The notes below the pieces were generated by a model. That model ran no database searches and was not told the DNA's origin. It saw nothing but the letters and a program-made list of their open reading frames with translations. Position numbers and translations under genes: made by a program. This document shows, in pieces, positions 9,565 through 17,396 of a DNA stretch of 34,963 bases. The stretch spans positions 1-34,963 of the forward strand of contig NZ_JABKKJ010000026.1 of NCBI RefSeq assembly GCF_013166515.1, in the 5' to 3' direction. Origin of the DNA: Xylanibacter caecicola (GTDB lineage: Bacteria; Bacteroidota; Bacteroidia; Bacteroidales; Bacteroidaceae). How positions within the stretch are numbered: the stretch's first letter is position 1; every line of letters begins with the position of its first letter.

Positions 9565-10602
9565 CTATCTATACTGCCTCAGTGCCGCCAGCAACTCGTT
9601 GTTTTCGCTTTTCGAACCCACGGTGATGCGCAGACAATTGTTGCATAACTGCACGCGTGTGCGGTTGCGGACTATTATTCCGTTGTTCACAAGATAGTCG
9701 TATATCACCTGGGCGTCTGTCATGCGGGCAAGGAAGAAGTTGGCATCGGTGGGATAGACGTGCTTGCATATCGGCAGAAGCTTGAAAGCTTCGATCATGC
9801 GTCCGCGTTCGAGCAGCAGCATCTTTACCCATTTGTCCACCTCGTATGGGTCTTTCAGCGTTTCAAGTGCCTGCTGCTGTGTAAGCAGGTTTATGTTATA
9901 AGGATATTTCACCTTGTTGAAAAGACCGATGATGTCGGCGTGTGCGAATGCCATTCCGAGCCTTATGGCGGCGCAGCCCCATGCCTTGCTGAATGTGTTA
10001 AGCACAATCATGTTGGGGTGGGAGGCAAGTCTGAGACGCATAGGACTTGCGGATGAGAAGTCGGAATAAGCCTCGTCGACGACCACAAGTCCGTCGAAGC
10101 CGTCGATGACTTTCATCATTTCCTTGCGGTCAATGCTGTTTCCGGTGGGGTTGTTGGGCGAACAAATCCATATCACCTTCGTGTTCCTGTCGCATGCGGC
10201 AAGCATCTTGTCGGCAGACATGCCGAAGTTCTCGTCAAGAAGCACGGGGCGATATTCCACATCGTTAATGTCCGCACACACCTTGTACATGCCGTATGTC
10301 GGTTCGATGGCGACAACGTTGTCCCTGCCGGGGCGTGTGAAGCACCGGTATACAAGGTCTATCGCCTCGTCCGAGCCGTTGCCGAGGAATATCTGTTCGG
10401 CACCTACACCTTTGACCTTTGCAAGTATCTCTTTTATCTCCGTCTGCAACGGGTCCGGATAGCGGTTCAGCGGAGCGTTGTACGGATTCTCGTTGGCATC
10501 GAGAAACACGTGTGCCGCGTGTCCGCTGTACTCGTTGCGTGCGCTGCTGTATGGCGCAAGATTCCATATATTGGGTCGTGCCAGTTCTTTCAGTGTCTTC
10601 AT
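9565..10602 (-). CDS. hisC: Histidinol-phosphate aminotransferase
   Basis: PLP-dependent class I/II aminotransferase that converts imidazole acetol phosphate to L-histidinol phosphate. The 345 residues match HisC. Visible motifs are [11 protein letters not shown] near 34, [10 protein letters not shown] (74-83), CSPNNPTGN with Asn151, VDEAYSDF with Asp176 and Tyr179, and the Schiff-base Lys206 in NTFSKAWG. The start codon overlaps the hisD stop by four bases (ATGA-type overlap), which indicates translational coupling. It ends 16 bases from the convergent LuxR-type gene, and no clear terminator is seen between them. Its paralogue CobD also has this fold, but the hisG-hisD context settles the call. 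hisB, often next in Bacteroidales his operons, does not follow. Confidence 0.95.
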   Translation of the reverse strand: MKTLKELARPNIWNLAPYSSARNEYSGHAAHVFLDANENPYNAPLNRYPDPLQTEIKEILAKVKGVGAEQIFLGNGSDEAIDLVYRCFTRPGRDNVVAIEPTYGMYKVCADINDVEYRPVLLDENFGMSADKMLAACDRNTKVIWICSPNNPTGNSIDRKEMMKVIDGFDGLVVVDEAYSDFSSASPMRLRLASHPNMIVLNTFSKAWGCAAIRLGMAFAHADIIGLFNKVKYPYNINLLTQQQALETLKDPYEVDKWVKMLLLERGRMIEAFKLLPICKHVYPTDANFFLARMTDAQVIYDYLVNNGIIVRNRTRVQLCNNCLRITVGSKSENNELLAALRQYR

Positions 10603-11903
10603 TTCTTTTCTCCGTAAATGTTTTTACACTCGTCGATGCGTACCGTCATGGCGTTTTTGTGCGCATCGAGCCGCTCGTTTTCAGCCATTATCTCCACGGC
10701 GCGCCCTATGTTGGCTATGCCTTCGGGCGTTATGTGCTGGAATGTTATCTTGCGGTTGTAGCTGTCAAGGTTCACTCCGCTGTATGCCGTCGCATACCCG
10801 TGCGTTGGCAGCGTGTGGTTTGTGCCGCTGGCATAGTCGCCCGCACTCTCGCAAGCATACTTCCCGAGGAACACGCTTCCGGCGTTTACAACCTTTGCGG
10901 CAAGTTCTTCATGGTTCTCCGTGGCTATTATCAGATGCTCCGGCGCATAAATATTGCTCAGCTCCATCGCTTCGTCATAGTCTTTTACAAGTATCAACAT
11001 GCTGTTTTCGAGCGACTTCCGGATGAACTCCTTGCGCTCCAACGCCTCCGTCTGACGGTCTATGCACGCTGCAACATCATCGAGCATTCTCTCTGATGTG
11101 GTTATCAGCACAGCCTGAGAGTCGGCACCGTGCTCCGCCTGCGACAGCATGTCGGCTGCCACAAACTCGGGATTGCTCGTCTCATCGGCAATCACACACA
11201 CCTCTGACGGTCCCGCCGGCATGTCTATCGCCACGTCGTGAAGGCTCACAATCTGCTTTGCCGCCATGACATATTGATTTCCCGGACCGAAAATCTTGTA
11301 CACCTTAGGCACGCTTTCCGTGCCGTATGCCATAGCCCCTATGGCTTGTACGCCGCCGATCTTGAATATTTTCCTCACCCCGGCGATGTGTGCCGCCGCA
11401 AGAATGGCAGGGTTAACCTTACCGTCCTTGCCCGGAGGAGTGCACAACACTATCTCCCTGCATCCTGCAATCACCGCAGGTGTGGCAAGCATCAGCACCG
11501 TGCTGAACAGCGGTGCCGTGCCACCCGGCACGTAAAGTCCCACTTTTTCTATCGCCACGCTCTTCTGCCAGCATGTCACTCCGGGCTGTGTCTCCACCTT
11601 TTTCACCGTCATTGCCTGTGCGCGGTGAAACCTTTCAATGTTGCCGTGGGCAAGGTGCAGGGCGTCGAGCAGCTCTTCAGAAACCTCTGTCAGAGCCTCT
11701 TCAAGTTCTTTTTCTGTCACGACAAGCGATTGCAAGGCAGCCTTGTCGAACATCTCCTCATATCTTATCACCGCCCGGTCGCCGTTTTCCCTAACGTCGT
11801 CGAGTATCTTTTCCACGGCGGCGTTCAGTTCCGACAGGTCTGTACGCGACCGTCCGGTTATCCGTTCCCGGTCATTTCTTTCGGGATACCTTATTATATT
11901 CAT
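10599..11903 (-). CDS. hisD: Histidinol dehydrogenase
   Basis: Zn-dependent, NAD-linked enzyme that oxidises L-histidinol twice to L-histidine, the last two steps of histidine synthesis. The 434 residues match the family. Motifs include [17 protein letters not shown] (122-138), FGPGNQYV (205-212), MPAGPSEV (228-235) and [11 protein letters not shown], whose Gln255 and His258 correspond to zinc ligands. SGTNHTLPT near 365 and ITFQ with a nearby His at the C-terminus are also present. It is the middle gene of hisG-hisD-hisC: 15 bases after hisG and overlapping hisC by four bases. Confidence 0.96.
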   Translation of the reverse strand: MNIIRYPERNDRERITGRSRTDLSELNAAVEKILDDVRENGDRAVIRYEEMFDKAALQSLVVTEKELEEALTEVSEELLDALHLAHGNIERFHRAQAMTVKKVETQPGVTCWQKSVAIEKVGLYVPGGTAPLFSTVLMLATPAVIAGCREIVLCTPPGKDGKVNPAILAAAHIAGVRKIFKIGGVQAIGAMAYGTESVPKVYKIFGPGNQYVMAAKQIVSLHDVAIDMPAGPSEVCVIADETSNPEFVAADMLSQAEHGADSQAVLITTSERMLDDVAACIDRQTEALERKEFIRKSLENSMLILVKDYDEAMELSNIYAPEHLIIATENHEELAAKVVNAGSVFLGKYACESAGDYASGTNHTLPTHGYATAYSGVNLDSYNRKITFQHITPEGIANIGRAVEIMAENERLDAHKNAMTVRIDECKNIYGEKK

Positions 11904-11918
11904 CGTTCAGTCGTGTCC

Positions 11919-12770
11919 TTATAAAATCATCTTCTCGATAGGCGTCACCAGTATTCCCTGTGCACCAAGCTCTTTCAGCTTGCCTATTATCTCCCAAAAG
12001 CGCTTCTCGCCCAGCACCGTGTGCACCGAACACCAGTCTTTGTCGGCAAGCGGTATTATCGTAGGGCTTTTCAATCCGGGCAATACCGATATTATTTCGT
12101 CTATTCTATTGTTCGGAACGTTCATGCGTATGTACTTCTTGTCCTCGGCATTGCGCACCGCCTCGAAGCGGAACATCATTTCATCGAGCAACGCTTTCTT
12201 GTCCTTGTCCATGCCTTTGCAGGCTATGAGCAGCGCCTCGCTGTCCATTACGCGCTCCACTTCGCGCAGATTGTTGCTGATAAGTGTCGAACCGCTGCTG
12301 ACGATGTCGAATATGGCATCTGCCAATCCTATGCCCGGACATATCTCCACGCTGCCCGTGATGACGTGTATCTCTGCACTGATGCCGTTGTCATCAAGAT
12401 ACTTGCGCAGTATGTTGGGGTAGGAGGTGGCTATCTTCTTGCCGTTGAACCACGACGGACCGTTGTATTCCACCGATTTGGGTATGGCAAGCGACAGGCG
12501 GCAGCGGCTGAAACCCAGTCGGCAAATCACCTCGGCGTCCTCGTCACGCTCCACATATTCGTTCTCGCCCACCACACCTATGTCGGCAATGCCCGTGGCA
12601 ACGTTCTGCGGAATGTCGTCGTCGCGCAGGTAAAGCACTTCCAACGGGAAGTTTGATGCCTGCACCAGAAGCGTGCGTTTGCCTGAACCTATCTTGATAT
12701 CCGCCTCGTTGAGCAACCTCATCGTGTCCTCAAAGAGACGTCCTTTTGACTGTACTGCTATTCGTAACAT
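11919..12770 (-). CDS. hisG: ATP phosphoribosyltransferase, long form
   Basis: Catalyses the first, committed step of histidine synthesis (ATP + PRPP to phosphoribosyl-ATP). The 283 residues are the long HisG type. The N-terminal bilobal catalytic domain (about 1-210) has the LRIAVQSKGRL start, the DIGVVGENEY segment, and the PRPP loop in DIVSSGSTLISNNL. A C-terminal ACT-like domain (about 215-283) binds histidine for feedback inhibition, so no HisZ partner is needed. It is the first gene of the operon, with its promoter at 12799-12829. Confidence 0.95.
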   Translation of the reverse strand: MLRIAVQSKGRLFEDTMRLLNEADIKIGSGKRTLLVQASNFPLEVLYLRDDDIPQNVATGIADIGVVGENEYVERDEDAEVICRLGFSRCRLSLAIPKSVEYNGPSWFNGKKIATSYPNILRKYLDDNGISAEIHVITGSVEICPGIGLADAIFDIVSSGSTLISNNLREVERVMDSEALLIACKGMDKDKKALLDEMMFRFEAVRNAEDKKYIRMNVPNNRIDEIISVLPGLKSPTIIPLADKDWCSVHTVLGEKRFWEIIGKLKELGAQGILVTPIEKMIL

Positions 12771-12798
12771 TTTATTTGCTGTTGTTTTAAATGTGTTG

Positions 12799-12829
12799 CA
12801 AAATTACACTTTTTATAGCAATATTGCAA
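12799..12829 (-). promoter_or_regulatory. Promoter of hisG-hisD-hisC
   Basis: On the minus strand a TTG (complement of 12827-12829) is followed after 20 bases by TAATTTTG (complement of 12799-12806), a good Bacteroidetes -33/-7 pair. The -7 box is 28 bases before the hisG ATG. No his leader peptide or attenuator fits in the short leader. Confidence 0.75.
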
Positions 12830-12954
12830 GAAAACAAGGCTGTTTATATGCTTTTTGTAATATTGGGTGGTTTGAGATGAGGGGGATTGGGAGGGCGTGC
12901 GGCTGCATTTTCTTGTTGTTATGGGGCGATGAATAATGGTTTTAGCTGTGTTCT

Positions 12955-13134
12955 CCTCCGGTAGGGACATATTCTTGTATTTGTCCGCACGCCTCATTGA
13001 GGCGTTCATATCGTTATTTGGAACATTCAATACTAATTTTTTTGTTGTTTCGTTTATCCCTTATCCGTATAAATAAATAATGAACGCCTCAATGAGGCGT
13101 GCGGACAAATACAAGAATATGTCCCTACCGGAGG
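12955..13134. repeat. Palindromic (MITE-like) element with perfect 55-bp arms, copy 1
   Basis: The left arm 12955-13009 is the exact reverse complement of 13080-13134, around a 70-base A/T-rich centre. Each arm starts CCTCCGGTAGGGACAT at its outer end and contains a nested palindrome CGCCTCA-T-TGAGGCG. There is no ORF in it. Related sequence lies at 31371-31562. It sits in the non-coding stretch 12771-13733; besides this, the array at 13378-13487 and the hisG promoter, I see only a small palindrome at 13301-13314. Confidence 0.9.
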
Positions 13135-13377
13135 TGTATTTTGGGGGTGCTCGTTATTTCAAACGTTCGTAATATATACCTTATTTCCTCCTGCAACGCA
13201 TCGTATTATATCTCTATCTATGTTTACAAAGTGTAACTCTTTTAATCTTTTCATGCACAAAATGTCAACCGAAAAACCTCTCTCTGTTTTCTCAAACTAC
13301 GTTGCCGGGGCAACATTATTGTGCTTTCGGAAGATAAAAACATACCCTTTTAATGACAAACCGTGCATGTTTGGAGG

Positions 13378-13487
13378 CAGAAACAGCACACTTTGCAGTG
13401 CAATATGCGGCATTTTACGTTGCAATATGCCGCATATCACAATGCAAAACACGGCACTTTACATTCTGAAATGCCGTGTTTTGTATG
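13378..13487. repeat. Array of five degenerate 22-bp units
   Basis: Units begin at 13378, 13400, 13422, 13444 and 13466 and are exactly 22 bases each, with no spacers. They share GCA at the start, a CGGCA or CCGCA core and a TTTACRTT end. Neighbouring units also form hairpins, for example 13447-13458 pairing with 13473-13484 (12 bp). There is no convincing ORF. It shares the words ATATGCG and TTACGTT, and the 22-base period, with the array at 23549-23724. Confidence 0.7.
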
Positions 13488-13733
13488 CTGTCAAGCCTCA
13501 TTTGGCTGCACACTTGTGCTCTGTTTAAACGCAAACCACATGTTTACAGTGTATTACGGCTGCACACAATTCTTTCGCATATTTGCCTCCGCAGAGTCTT
13601 TCGCTGCCGAATAACGCAGCTATGAGCGGTTGTGCAAAAGCAATGTGTAAGCCATATTGCTGCTTTATCAAGCATAATGCAATGTGTGGCATACGGCTCG
13701 TCGCCTGTCGTTTCATGCCGCAACACACCAAAA

Positions 13734-14078
13734 TCAGATACCGAGGAAGTCGGCTCTTACGGGGCTGAACGTGTCTATGAGTGTTCCTGCCTCCAGACAT
13801 ACGCATCCGTGCGGCTCGTCGGGTGCCACATAATAGCCGTCGCCTGCCGTGAGAATGCGCTTTTCGCCGTTGATGTCAAGCTCGAATTTTCCGCTTGCCA
13901 CGTATGTCGCCTGACTGTGATAATGCTCGTGCATGGTACCGACAGCACCTTTTTCAAACACCACCTTCACCATCATCAACTGTCCGTCGTATCCCATAAT
14001 CTGGCGGCGGATGCCCGGTGCAGGGTTTTCCCATTTTGTTTCCTCACTGATTTGAAATCTCGTGCCGGCTGTTTTCAT
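13734..14078 (-). CDS. Small cupin-domain protein (KdgF-like)
   Basis: A 114-residue single-domain cupin. The first cupin motif has His50 and His52 in MHEHYHSQATYVASG, and the second has His90 in VAPDEPHG, which would hold a divalent metal. A conserved Gln (Gln56) lies where the third first-motif ligand is expected. The size and the HxHxxxQ layout recall KdgF, which linearises 4,5-unsaturated uronates, and related small sugar-acid cupins. No uronate or pectin gene lies nearby to support a pathway, so I give no symbol. It is a single-gene unit with its own -7 box. No adjacent terminator is evident. Confidence 0.75.
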   Translation of the reverse strand: MKTAGTRFQISEETKWENPAPGIRRQIMGYDGQLMMVKVVFEKGAVGTMHEHYHSQATYVASGKFELDINGEKRILTAGDGYYVAPDEPHGCVCLEAGTLIDTFSPVRADFLGI

Positions 14079-14115
14079 ATTGCTTTATTTTTAATGTTTA
14101 AAACGTAATTTTATA

Positions 14116-14123
14116 CAAAGATA
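14116..14123 (-). promoter_or_regulatory. -7 box of the cupin gene
   Basis: The minus strand reads TATCTTTG, a perfect Bacteroidetes -7 box, 37 bases before the cupin ATG. A second TATCTTTG lies at 14182-14189 (minus) and faces a TATCTT on the plus strand, which makes a small inverted repeat. No clear -33 TTG was found at the ideal spacing. Confidence 0.5.
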
Positions 14124-14189
14124 ATGCAAGCCGAGTGCAATGAAACTTGTTTCAAATTGCCGAGGCGCAGCTTATCTTATGCAAAGATA

Positions 14190-14610
14190 GCATAATAATA
14201 TCTCTCTGCCTGCCGTTTAGTCCGTATCCTCTCGTGAATTTAACCATTTATTAGACTTTGTTTGCATTTGTTTTACAAATTCACGGCATGCCCGTGACTC
14301 CTCCTCGACTATGATATTAGGTTAAATAAAAAACATGAACTTGACGAATAAATATCCCATTTTATATTACAAACCACACCCTCACATGCAATAAGCATTT
14401 GTCTTTTATCTCCGTTTATTTTCCCTTATCTTCCCATATCTTCCTTCTATTAAGACCATTGTATATATGTATATGGTGCTTTTGCGGCGTCCCTGCCTTT
14501 TTCAAAGGAGGGGTAGGGGTGGTTTGTATAATTCGTCTGACTCGCGTTAAACAGCAAAAAAATATATTTAATGTCAAATAAATGTATCTTCGCAACGGTG
14601 TTTTTCGATT
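14190..14610. other. Non-coding stretch upstream of the phosphohexomutase gene
   Basis: No supported gene. It holds an inverted repeat whose 8-bp arms read GTGAATTT and AAATTCAC, and a small hairpin with TCACGG/CCGTGA arms. It also has a pyrimidine-rich run at about 14402-14450 with repeated TTATCTTCC/TTATCTCC words. Those words are the same as in the repeat cluster at 25502-25605, so this may be a remnant of that family. Confidence 0.5.
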
Positions 14611-14618
14611 TAATTCAT

Positions 14619-14626
14619 TATCTTTG
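14619..14626 (+). promoter_or_regulatory. -7 box of the phosphohexomutase gene; decides its start
   Basis: TATCTTTG fits the Bacteroidetes -7 box exactly. A transcript from here begins near 14633, after an in-frame ATG at 14582, so that ATG cannot be the start from this promoter. The ATG at 14693 is used instead, leaving a leader of about 60 bases. Confidence 0.6.
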
Positions 14627-14692
14627 CGTGGAGATAATGTGTCGTTCAAGATACAGTGGGAAAGAATTGTTTTAACTAATTTATATAATAAT

Positions 14693-16441
14693 ATGGAAAA
14701 TAACACCGAATTGATTAAGCAGTGTGAGCTGAAAGCCAAGGAATGGCTGTCGCCCGCGTTCGATGCGGATACGCGTGCAGCTGTAAGCGAGATGTTGGAA
14801 AAAGAAGACAAAACCGACCTTATAGAGTGCTTCTACAAGAACCTTGAGTTCGGTACGGGCGGACTGCGCGGCATAATGGGCGCCGGCAGCAACCGTATGA
14901 ACATATATACCGTGGGGCTTGCCACACAGGGACTGGCAAACTATCTGAAGAAAAACTTTGCCGGTATGGAGCAGATATCTGTTGTGGTGTGCCACGACTG
15001 CCGCAACAACAGCCGTCTGTTTGCCGAGACAGTGGCAGACATCTTCTCTGCTAACGATATCAAGGTTTACCTCTTTGACGACATGCGTCCCACGCCCGAA
15101 TGCTCGTTTGCCATACGTCACCTCGGATGTCAGAGCGGTGTCAACATCACTGCCAGCCACAATCCGCGTGAGTACAACGGATACAAGGCATACTGGGCAG
15201 ACGGTGCGCAGGTGCTTGCTCCGCACGATACGGGCATCATCGACGAGGTTAACAAGGTGAGGATAGAAGACGTTAACTTCAAAGGAAACAAGGAACTGAT
15301 ACAAATCATCGGCGAGGATGTGGACAAGGTTTACCTCGACCTCGTGCAGGGAGTGTCTATCGACCCGGATGTAATAAAGAGACAGAAAGACCTCAAGATT
15401 GTATATACGCCGCTGCACGGTACCGGCATGACGATGATACCGCGCTCGCTTAAGCAGTGGGGCTTTGAAAACGTGCACTGTGTTGAAGAGCAGATGGTAA
15501 AGAGCGGCGACTTCCCCACAGTTGTAAGTCCCAATCCCGAGAACGGCGAGGCGCTTACTCTGGCACTCCGCGATGCAAAGGCGATAGATGCCGACATCGT
15601 AATGGCGAGCGACCCCGATGCCGACCGCGTGGGAATGGCTTGCAAGAACGACAAGGGCGAGTGGATACTCATCAACGGAAACCAGACATGTCTGCTCTTC
15701 CTCTATTATATCATCAAGAACCGTCAGGCAACAGGCAAGATGCAGCCCACGGACTTCATCGTGAAGACTATCGTTACCACAGAGGTTATCAAGAAGATTG
15801 CAGACAAGCAGAATATAGAGATGCGCGACTGCTATACCGGTTTCAAGTGGATTGCACGCGAGATTGCACTGTCTGAAGGAAAGCAGCAGTATATCGGTGG
15901 CGGTGAAGAGAGCTACGGCTTCCTTGCAGAAGACTTCGTTCGCGACAAGGATGCAGTGTCCGCATGCTGTCTTTTGGCAGAGATATGCGCATGGGCAAAG
16001 GATCAGGGCAAGATGCTCTACGACGTGCTCATGGACATATATCTGGAATACGGCTTCTCAAAGGAGGTTACTATAAATGTAGTCAAGCCGGGAAAGACCG
16101 GTGCTGATGAGATCAAGCAGATGATGACCGACTTCCGCAACAATCCGCCTGCAACGCTTGGCGACAGCAAGGTGGTTCTTTGGAAGGACTATAAGACACT
16201 TGAGCAGCGCGACATCGACGGCAATGTCACAAAGATAGACATGCCGGACACAAGCAACGTGCTTCAGTGGTTCTGCGAGGACGGCACGAAGATAAGCGTG
16301 CGCCCGTCGGGAACAGAGCCTAAGATAAAGTTCTATACAGAGGTGAAGGGCACAATGAAGTGTGCCGGATGCTATGAACGTTGTCTTGCAGAAGGTGCCG
16401 TTAAGATTGAGGCTATAAAGAAAAGCCTTAATCTCGACTGA
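14693..16441 (+). CDS. Phosphoglucomutase/phosphomannomutase (alpha-D-phosphohexomutase)
   Basis: Cytosolic enzyme that moves phosphate between C1 and C6 of glucose or mannose (possibly C1/C5 of pentoses), linking glycolysis to sugar nucleotides and glycogen. From ATG 14693 it is 582 residues, the size of the long Bacillus PgcA-type branch. Domains appear in order: FGTGGLRGIMG (53-63) at the start of domain I, the phosphoserine loop TASHNP with Ser155, the Mg loop SDPDADR with Asp307, Asp309 and Asp311, the sugar loop GGGEESYGF (402-410), and the C-terminal phosphate-binding loop RPSGTEPKIKFY. All catalytic elements are present. It is a single-gene unit with its own promoter and terminator. 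The motifs do not decide between glucose and mannose specificity. Confidence 0.93.
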   Translation: MENNTELIKQCELKAKEWLSPAFDADTRAAVSEMLEKEDKTDLIECFYKNLEFGTGGLRGIMGAGSNRMNIYTVGLATQGLANYLKKNFAGMEQISVVVCHDCRNNSRLFAETVADIFSANDIKVYLFDDMRPTPECSFAIRHLGCQSGVNITASHNPREYNGYKAYWADGAQVLAPHDTGIIDEVNKVRIEDVNFKGNKELIQIIGEDVDKVYLDLVQGVSIDPDVIKRQKDLKIVYTPLHGTGMTMIPRSLKQWGFENVHCVEEQMVKSGDFPTVVSPNPENGEALTLALRDAKAIDADIVMASDPDADRVGMACKNDKGEWILINGNQTCLLFLYYIIKNRQATGKMQPTDFIVKTIVTTEVIKKIADKQNIEMRDCYTGFKWIAREIALSEGKQQYIGGGEESYGFLAEDFVRDKDAVSACCLLAEICAWAKDQGKMLYDVLMDIYLEYGFSKEVTINVVKPGKTGADEIKQMMTDFRNNPPATLGDSKVVLWKDYKTLEQRDIDGNVTKIDMPDTSNVLQWFCEDGTKISVRPSGTEPKIKFYTEVKGTMKCAGCYERCLAEGAVKIEAIKKSLNLD

Positions 16442-16457
16442 TTACGGTAGGGCGATG

Positions 16458-16480
16458 TGTGCCGGATATCTGCCGGCACA
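16458..16480 (+). other. Small hairpin after the phosphohexomutase gene
   Basis: An 8-bp perfect stem (16458-16465 with 16473-16480) around seven bases, without a T tract. It lies between the stop codon and the main terminator, and may stabilise the mRNA 3' end. Confidence 0.5.
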
Positions 16481-16493
16481 GTGATACATATCG

Positions 16494-16535
16494 GCGGAGC
16501 GTAGGGAACAAGGGGTTCTTACGCTCCGCTTTTTT
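16494..16535 (+). terminator. Rho-independent terminator of the phosphohexomutase gene
   Basis: A perfect 10-bp GC-rich stem (16494-16503 with 16520-16529) around 16 bases, followed by six T residues at 16530-16535. It is 53 bases past the stop codon. Confidence 0.9.
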
Positions 16536-16583
16536 ATATGTCCGCGGCTCTATACCTTATTTATATATGGGGTGGGGCTGGGA

Positions 16584-16646
16584 GAACATTCGAAACCGCA
16601 TGGCTTGTTTCGTGTGTAATGGTGGCGGCTGCACCGGGGTACAGCC
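16584..16646. repeat. 63-bp direct repeat, copy 1
   Basis: It matches 16738-16801 apart from one T/C difference and one single-base gap. Inside it, GAAAC/GTTTC and GGCTG/CAGCC (in copy 2 the latter frames the end) give small hairpins. No ORF is supported. Confidence 0.85.
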
Positions 16647-16737
16647 TTACGGGGAGGATGAACATTATCTGTAATCTGCATAATAGGTTGAAAGTGGGAA
16701 GGAGATAGAGCCTGCTTATCTGTAGGGATGTTCCCTG

Positions 16738-16801
16738 GAACATCCGAAACCGCATGGCTTGTTTCGTGTGTAATGGTGGCGGCTGCACCGGGAGTACAGC
16801 C
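16738..16801. repeat. 63-bp direct repeat, copy 2, led by a palindrome
   Basis: Second copy, starting 154 bases after the first. It is preceded and overlapped by GGATGTTCC-CT-GGAACATCC (16726-16745), a 9-bp palindrome that begins with the same GTAGGGA word (16722-16728) as the large palindromic elements at 12955 and 31371. From 16802 to the tRNA promoter I see no gene. Confidence 0.85.
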
Positions 16802-16973
16802 CTATAGGATAGGGATAGTTTCGGCTTTCGTTATCCTAAACTCACGTATATGTAGTTATTTCCCAACCCCATAAACCGCATTGCGATATTTGCATATTGA
16901 AGAGTAAAACCATTGTGCAGGCTCTCTTTTATCCACTTTTTATGCTGTAAGTATATTTTTTTAAGTCAAAAGC

Positions 16974-17004
16974 TTGCATGTATGAAAATAAAACACTACC
17001 TTTG
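16974..17004 (+). promoter_or_regulatory. Promoter of the tRNA-Ser/tRNA-Glu unit
   Basis: TTG at 16974-16976, 20 bases, then TACCTTTG at 16997-17004: a textbook Bacteroidetes promoter. It is 43 bases before the first tRNA. Confidence 0.8.
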
Positions 17005-17047
17005 CACCGCATTTAAGAGAAAATGCTGCGGTATTCAGTTACCGTCT

Positions 17048-17135
17048 GGAAGTTTGGGTGAGTGGCTGAAACCAGCAGTTTGCTAAACTGCCGTACGTGT
17101 TTAACGTACCGGGGGTTCGAATCCCCCAGCTTCCG
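17048..17135 (+). tRNA. tRNA-Ser (anticodon GCU)
   Basis: An 88-base cloverleaf with the long variable arm of class II tRNAs. The 7-bp acceptor stem pairs GGAAGTT with AGCTTCC, allowing one G-T pair. The anticodon stem 75-79/87-91 (offset 17000) holds loop TTGCTAA with GCT at 17082-17084. The T arm has GGTTCGAATCC. G at 17135 is the discriminator base, as expected for serine. CCA is not encoded. It reads AGU/AGC codons. Confidence 0.96.
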
Positions 17136-17162
17136 CAGGGTTCTCTCTCGTGCATATCTAAC

Positions 17163-17234
17163 GGTGGATTCATCTAACGGTTAGGATACAAGATTCTCAA
17201 TCTTGGCATAGGGGTTCGATTCCCCTATCCACTA
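17163..17234 (+). tRNA. tRNA-Glu (anticodon CUC)
   Basis: A 72-base cloverleaf, 27 bases after tRNA-Ser. The acceptor stem GGTGGAT/ATCCACT ends in a G1-U72 wobble. The anticodon arm CAAGA-TTCTCAA-TCTTG carries CTC, and the T arm has GGTTCGATTCC. CCA is not encoded. CUC reads only GAG, so a UUC-Glu tRNA should exist elsewhere. Confidence 0.95.
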
Positions 17235-17240
17235 CTAAAG

Positions 17241-17276
17241 CTCCCGCAACGGCAAAGTTGCGGGAGTTGTTTGTTA
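17241..17276 (+). terminator. Terminator of the tRNA unit
   Basis: A perfect 10-bp stem (17241-17250 with 17257-17266), a six-base loop and a T-rich tail (17267-17276), six bases after tRNA-Glu. Confidence 0.88.
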
Positions 17277-17326
17277 TATAGGGCATAAAACGCTGCTGTC
17301 TGTATACATTTTAAATATAAAGCAAC

Positions 17327-17354
17327 TGTTTTACGCCGTTTTTTCGTAATTTTG
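17327..17354 (+). promoter_or_regulatory. Promoter of valS
   Basis: TAATTTTG at 17347-17354 is a good -7 box. A TGTTTT at 17327-17332 is a possible -33 element. The valS ATG is 42 bases downstream. No T-box-like leader is present. Confidence 0.6.
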
Positions 17355-17396
17355 CAGAGTTTTACACTATTATAATAATAAAGTTATATTTAAACA

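Noticed and set aside
13301..13314. GTTGCC-GG-GGCAAC palindrome
   Set aside because: It is isolated, short and without a promoter nearby; it may be chance.
13220..13768. Several short ORFs in the 12.8-13.7 kb gap
   Set aside because: They run through the 22-bp array, have Cys/His-rich translations, and lack promoters or recognisable domains.
14582..14692. N-terminal extension of the phosphohexomutase
   Set aside because: The in-frame ATG lies before the likely transcription start set by the -7 box at 14619, and the extra 37 residues do not resemble the family.
16459..16788. Short ORFs across the 63-bp direct repeats
   Set aside because: They are created by the repeats and terminator; no coding signal.
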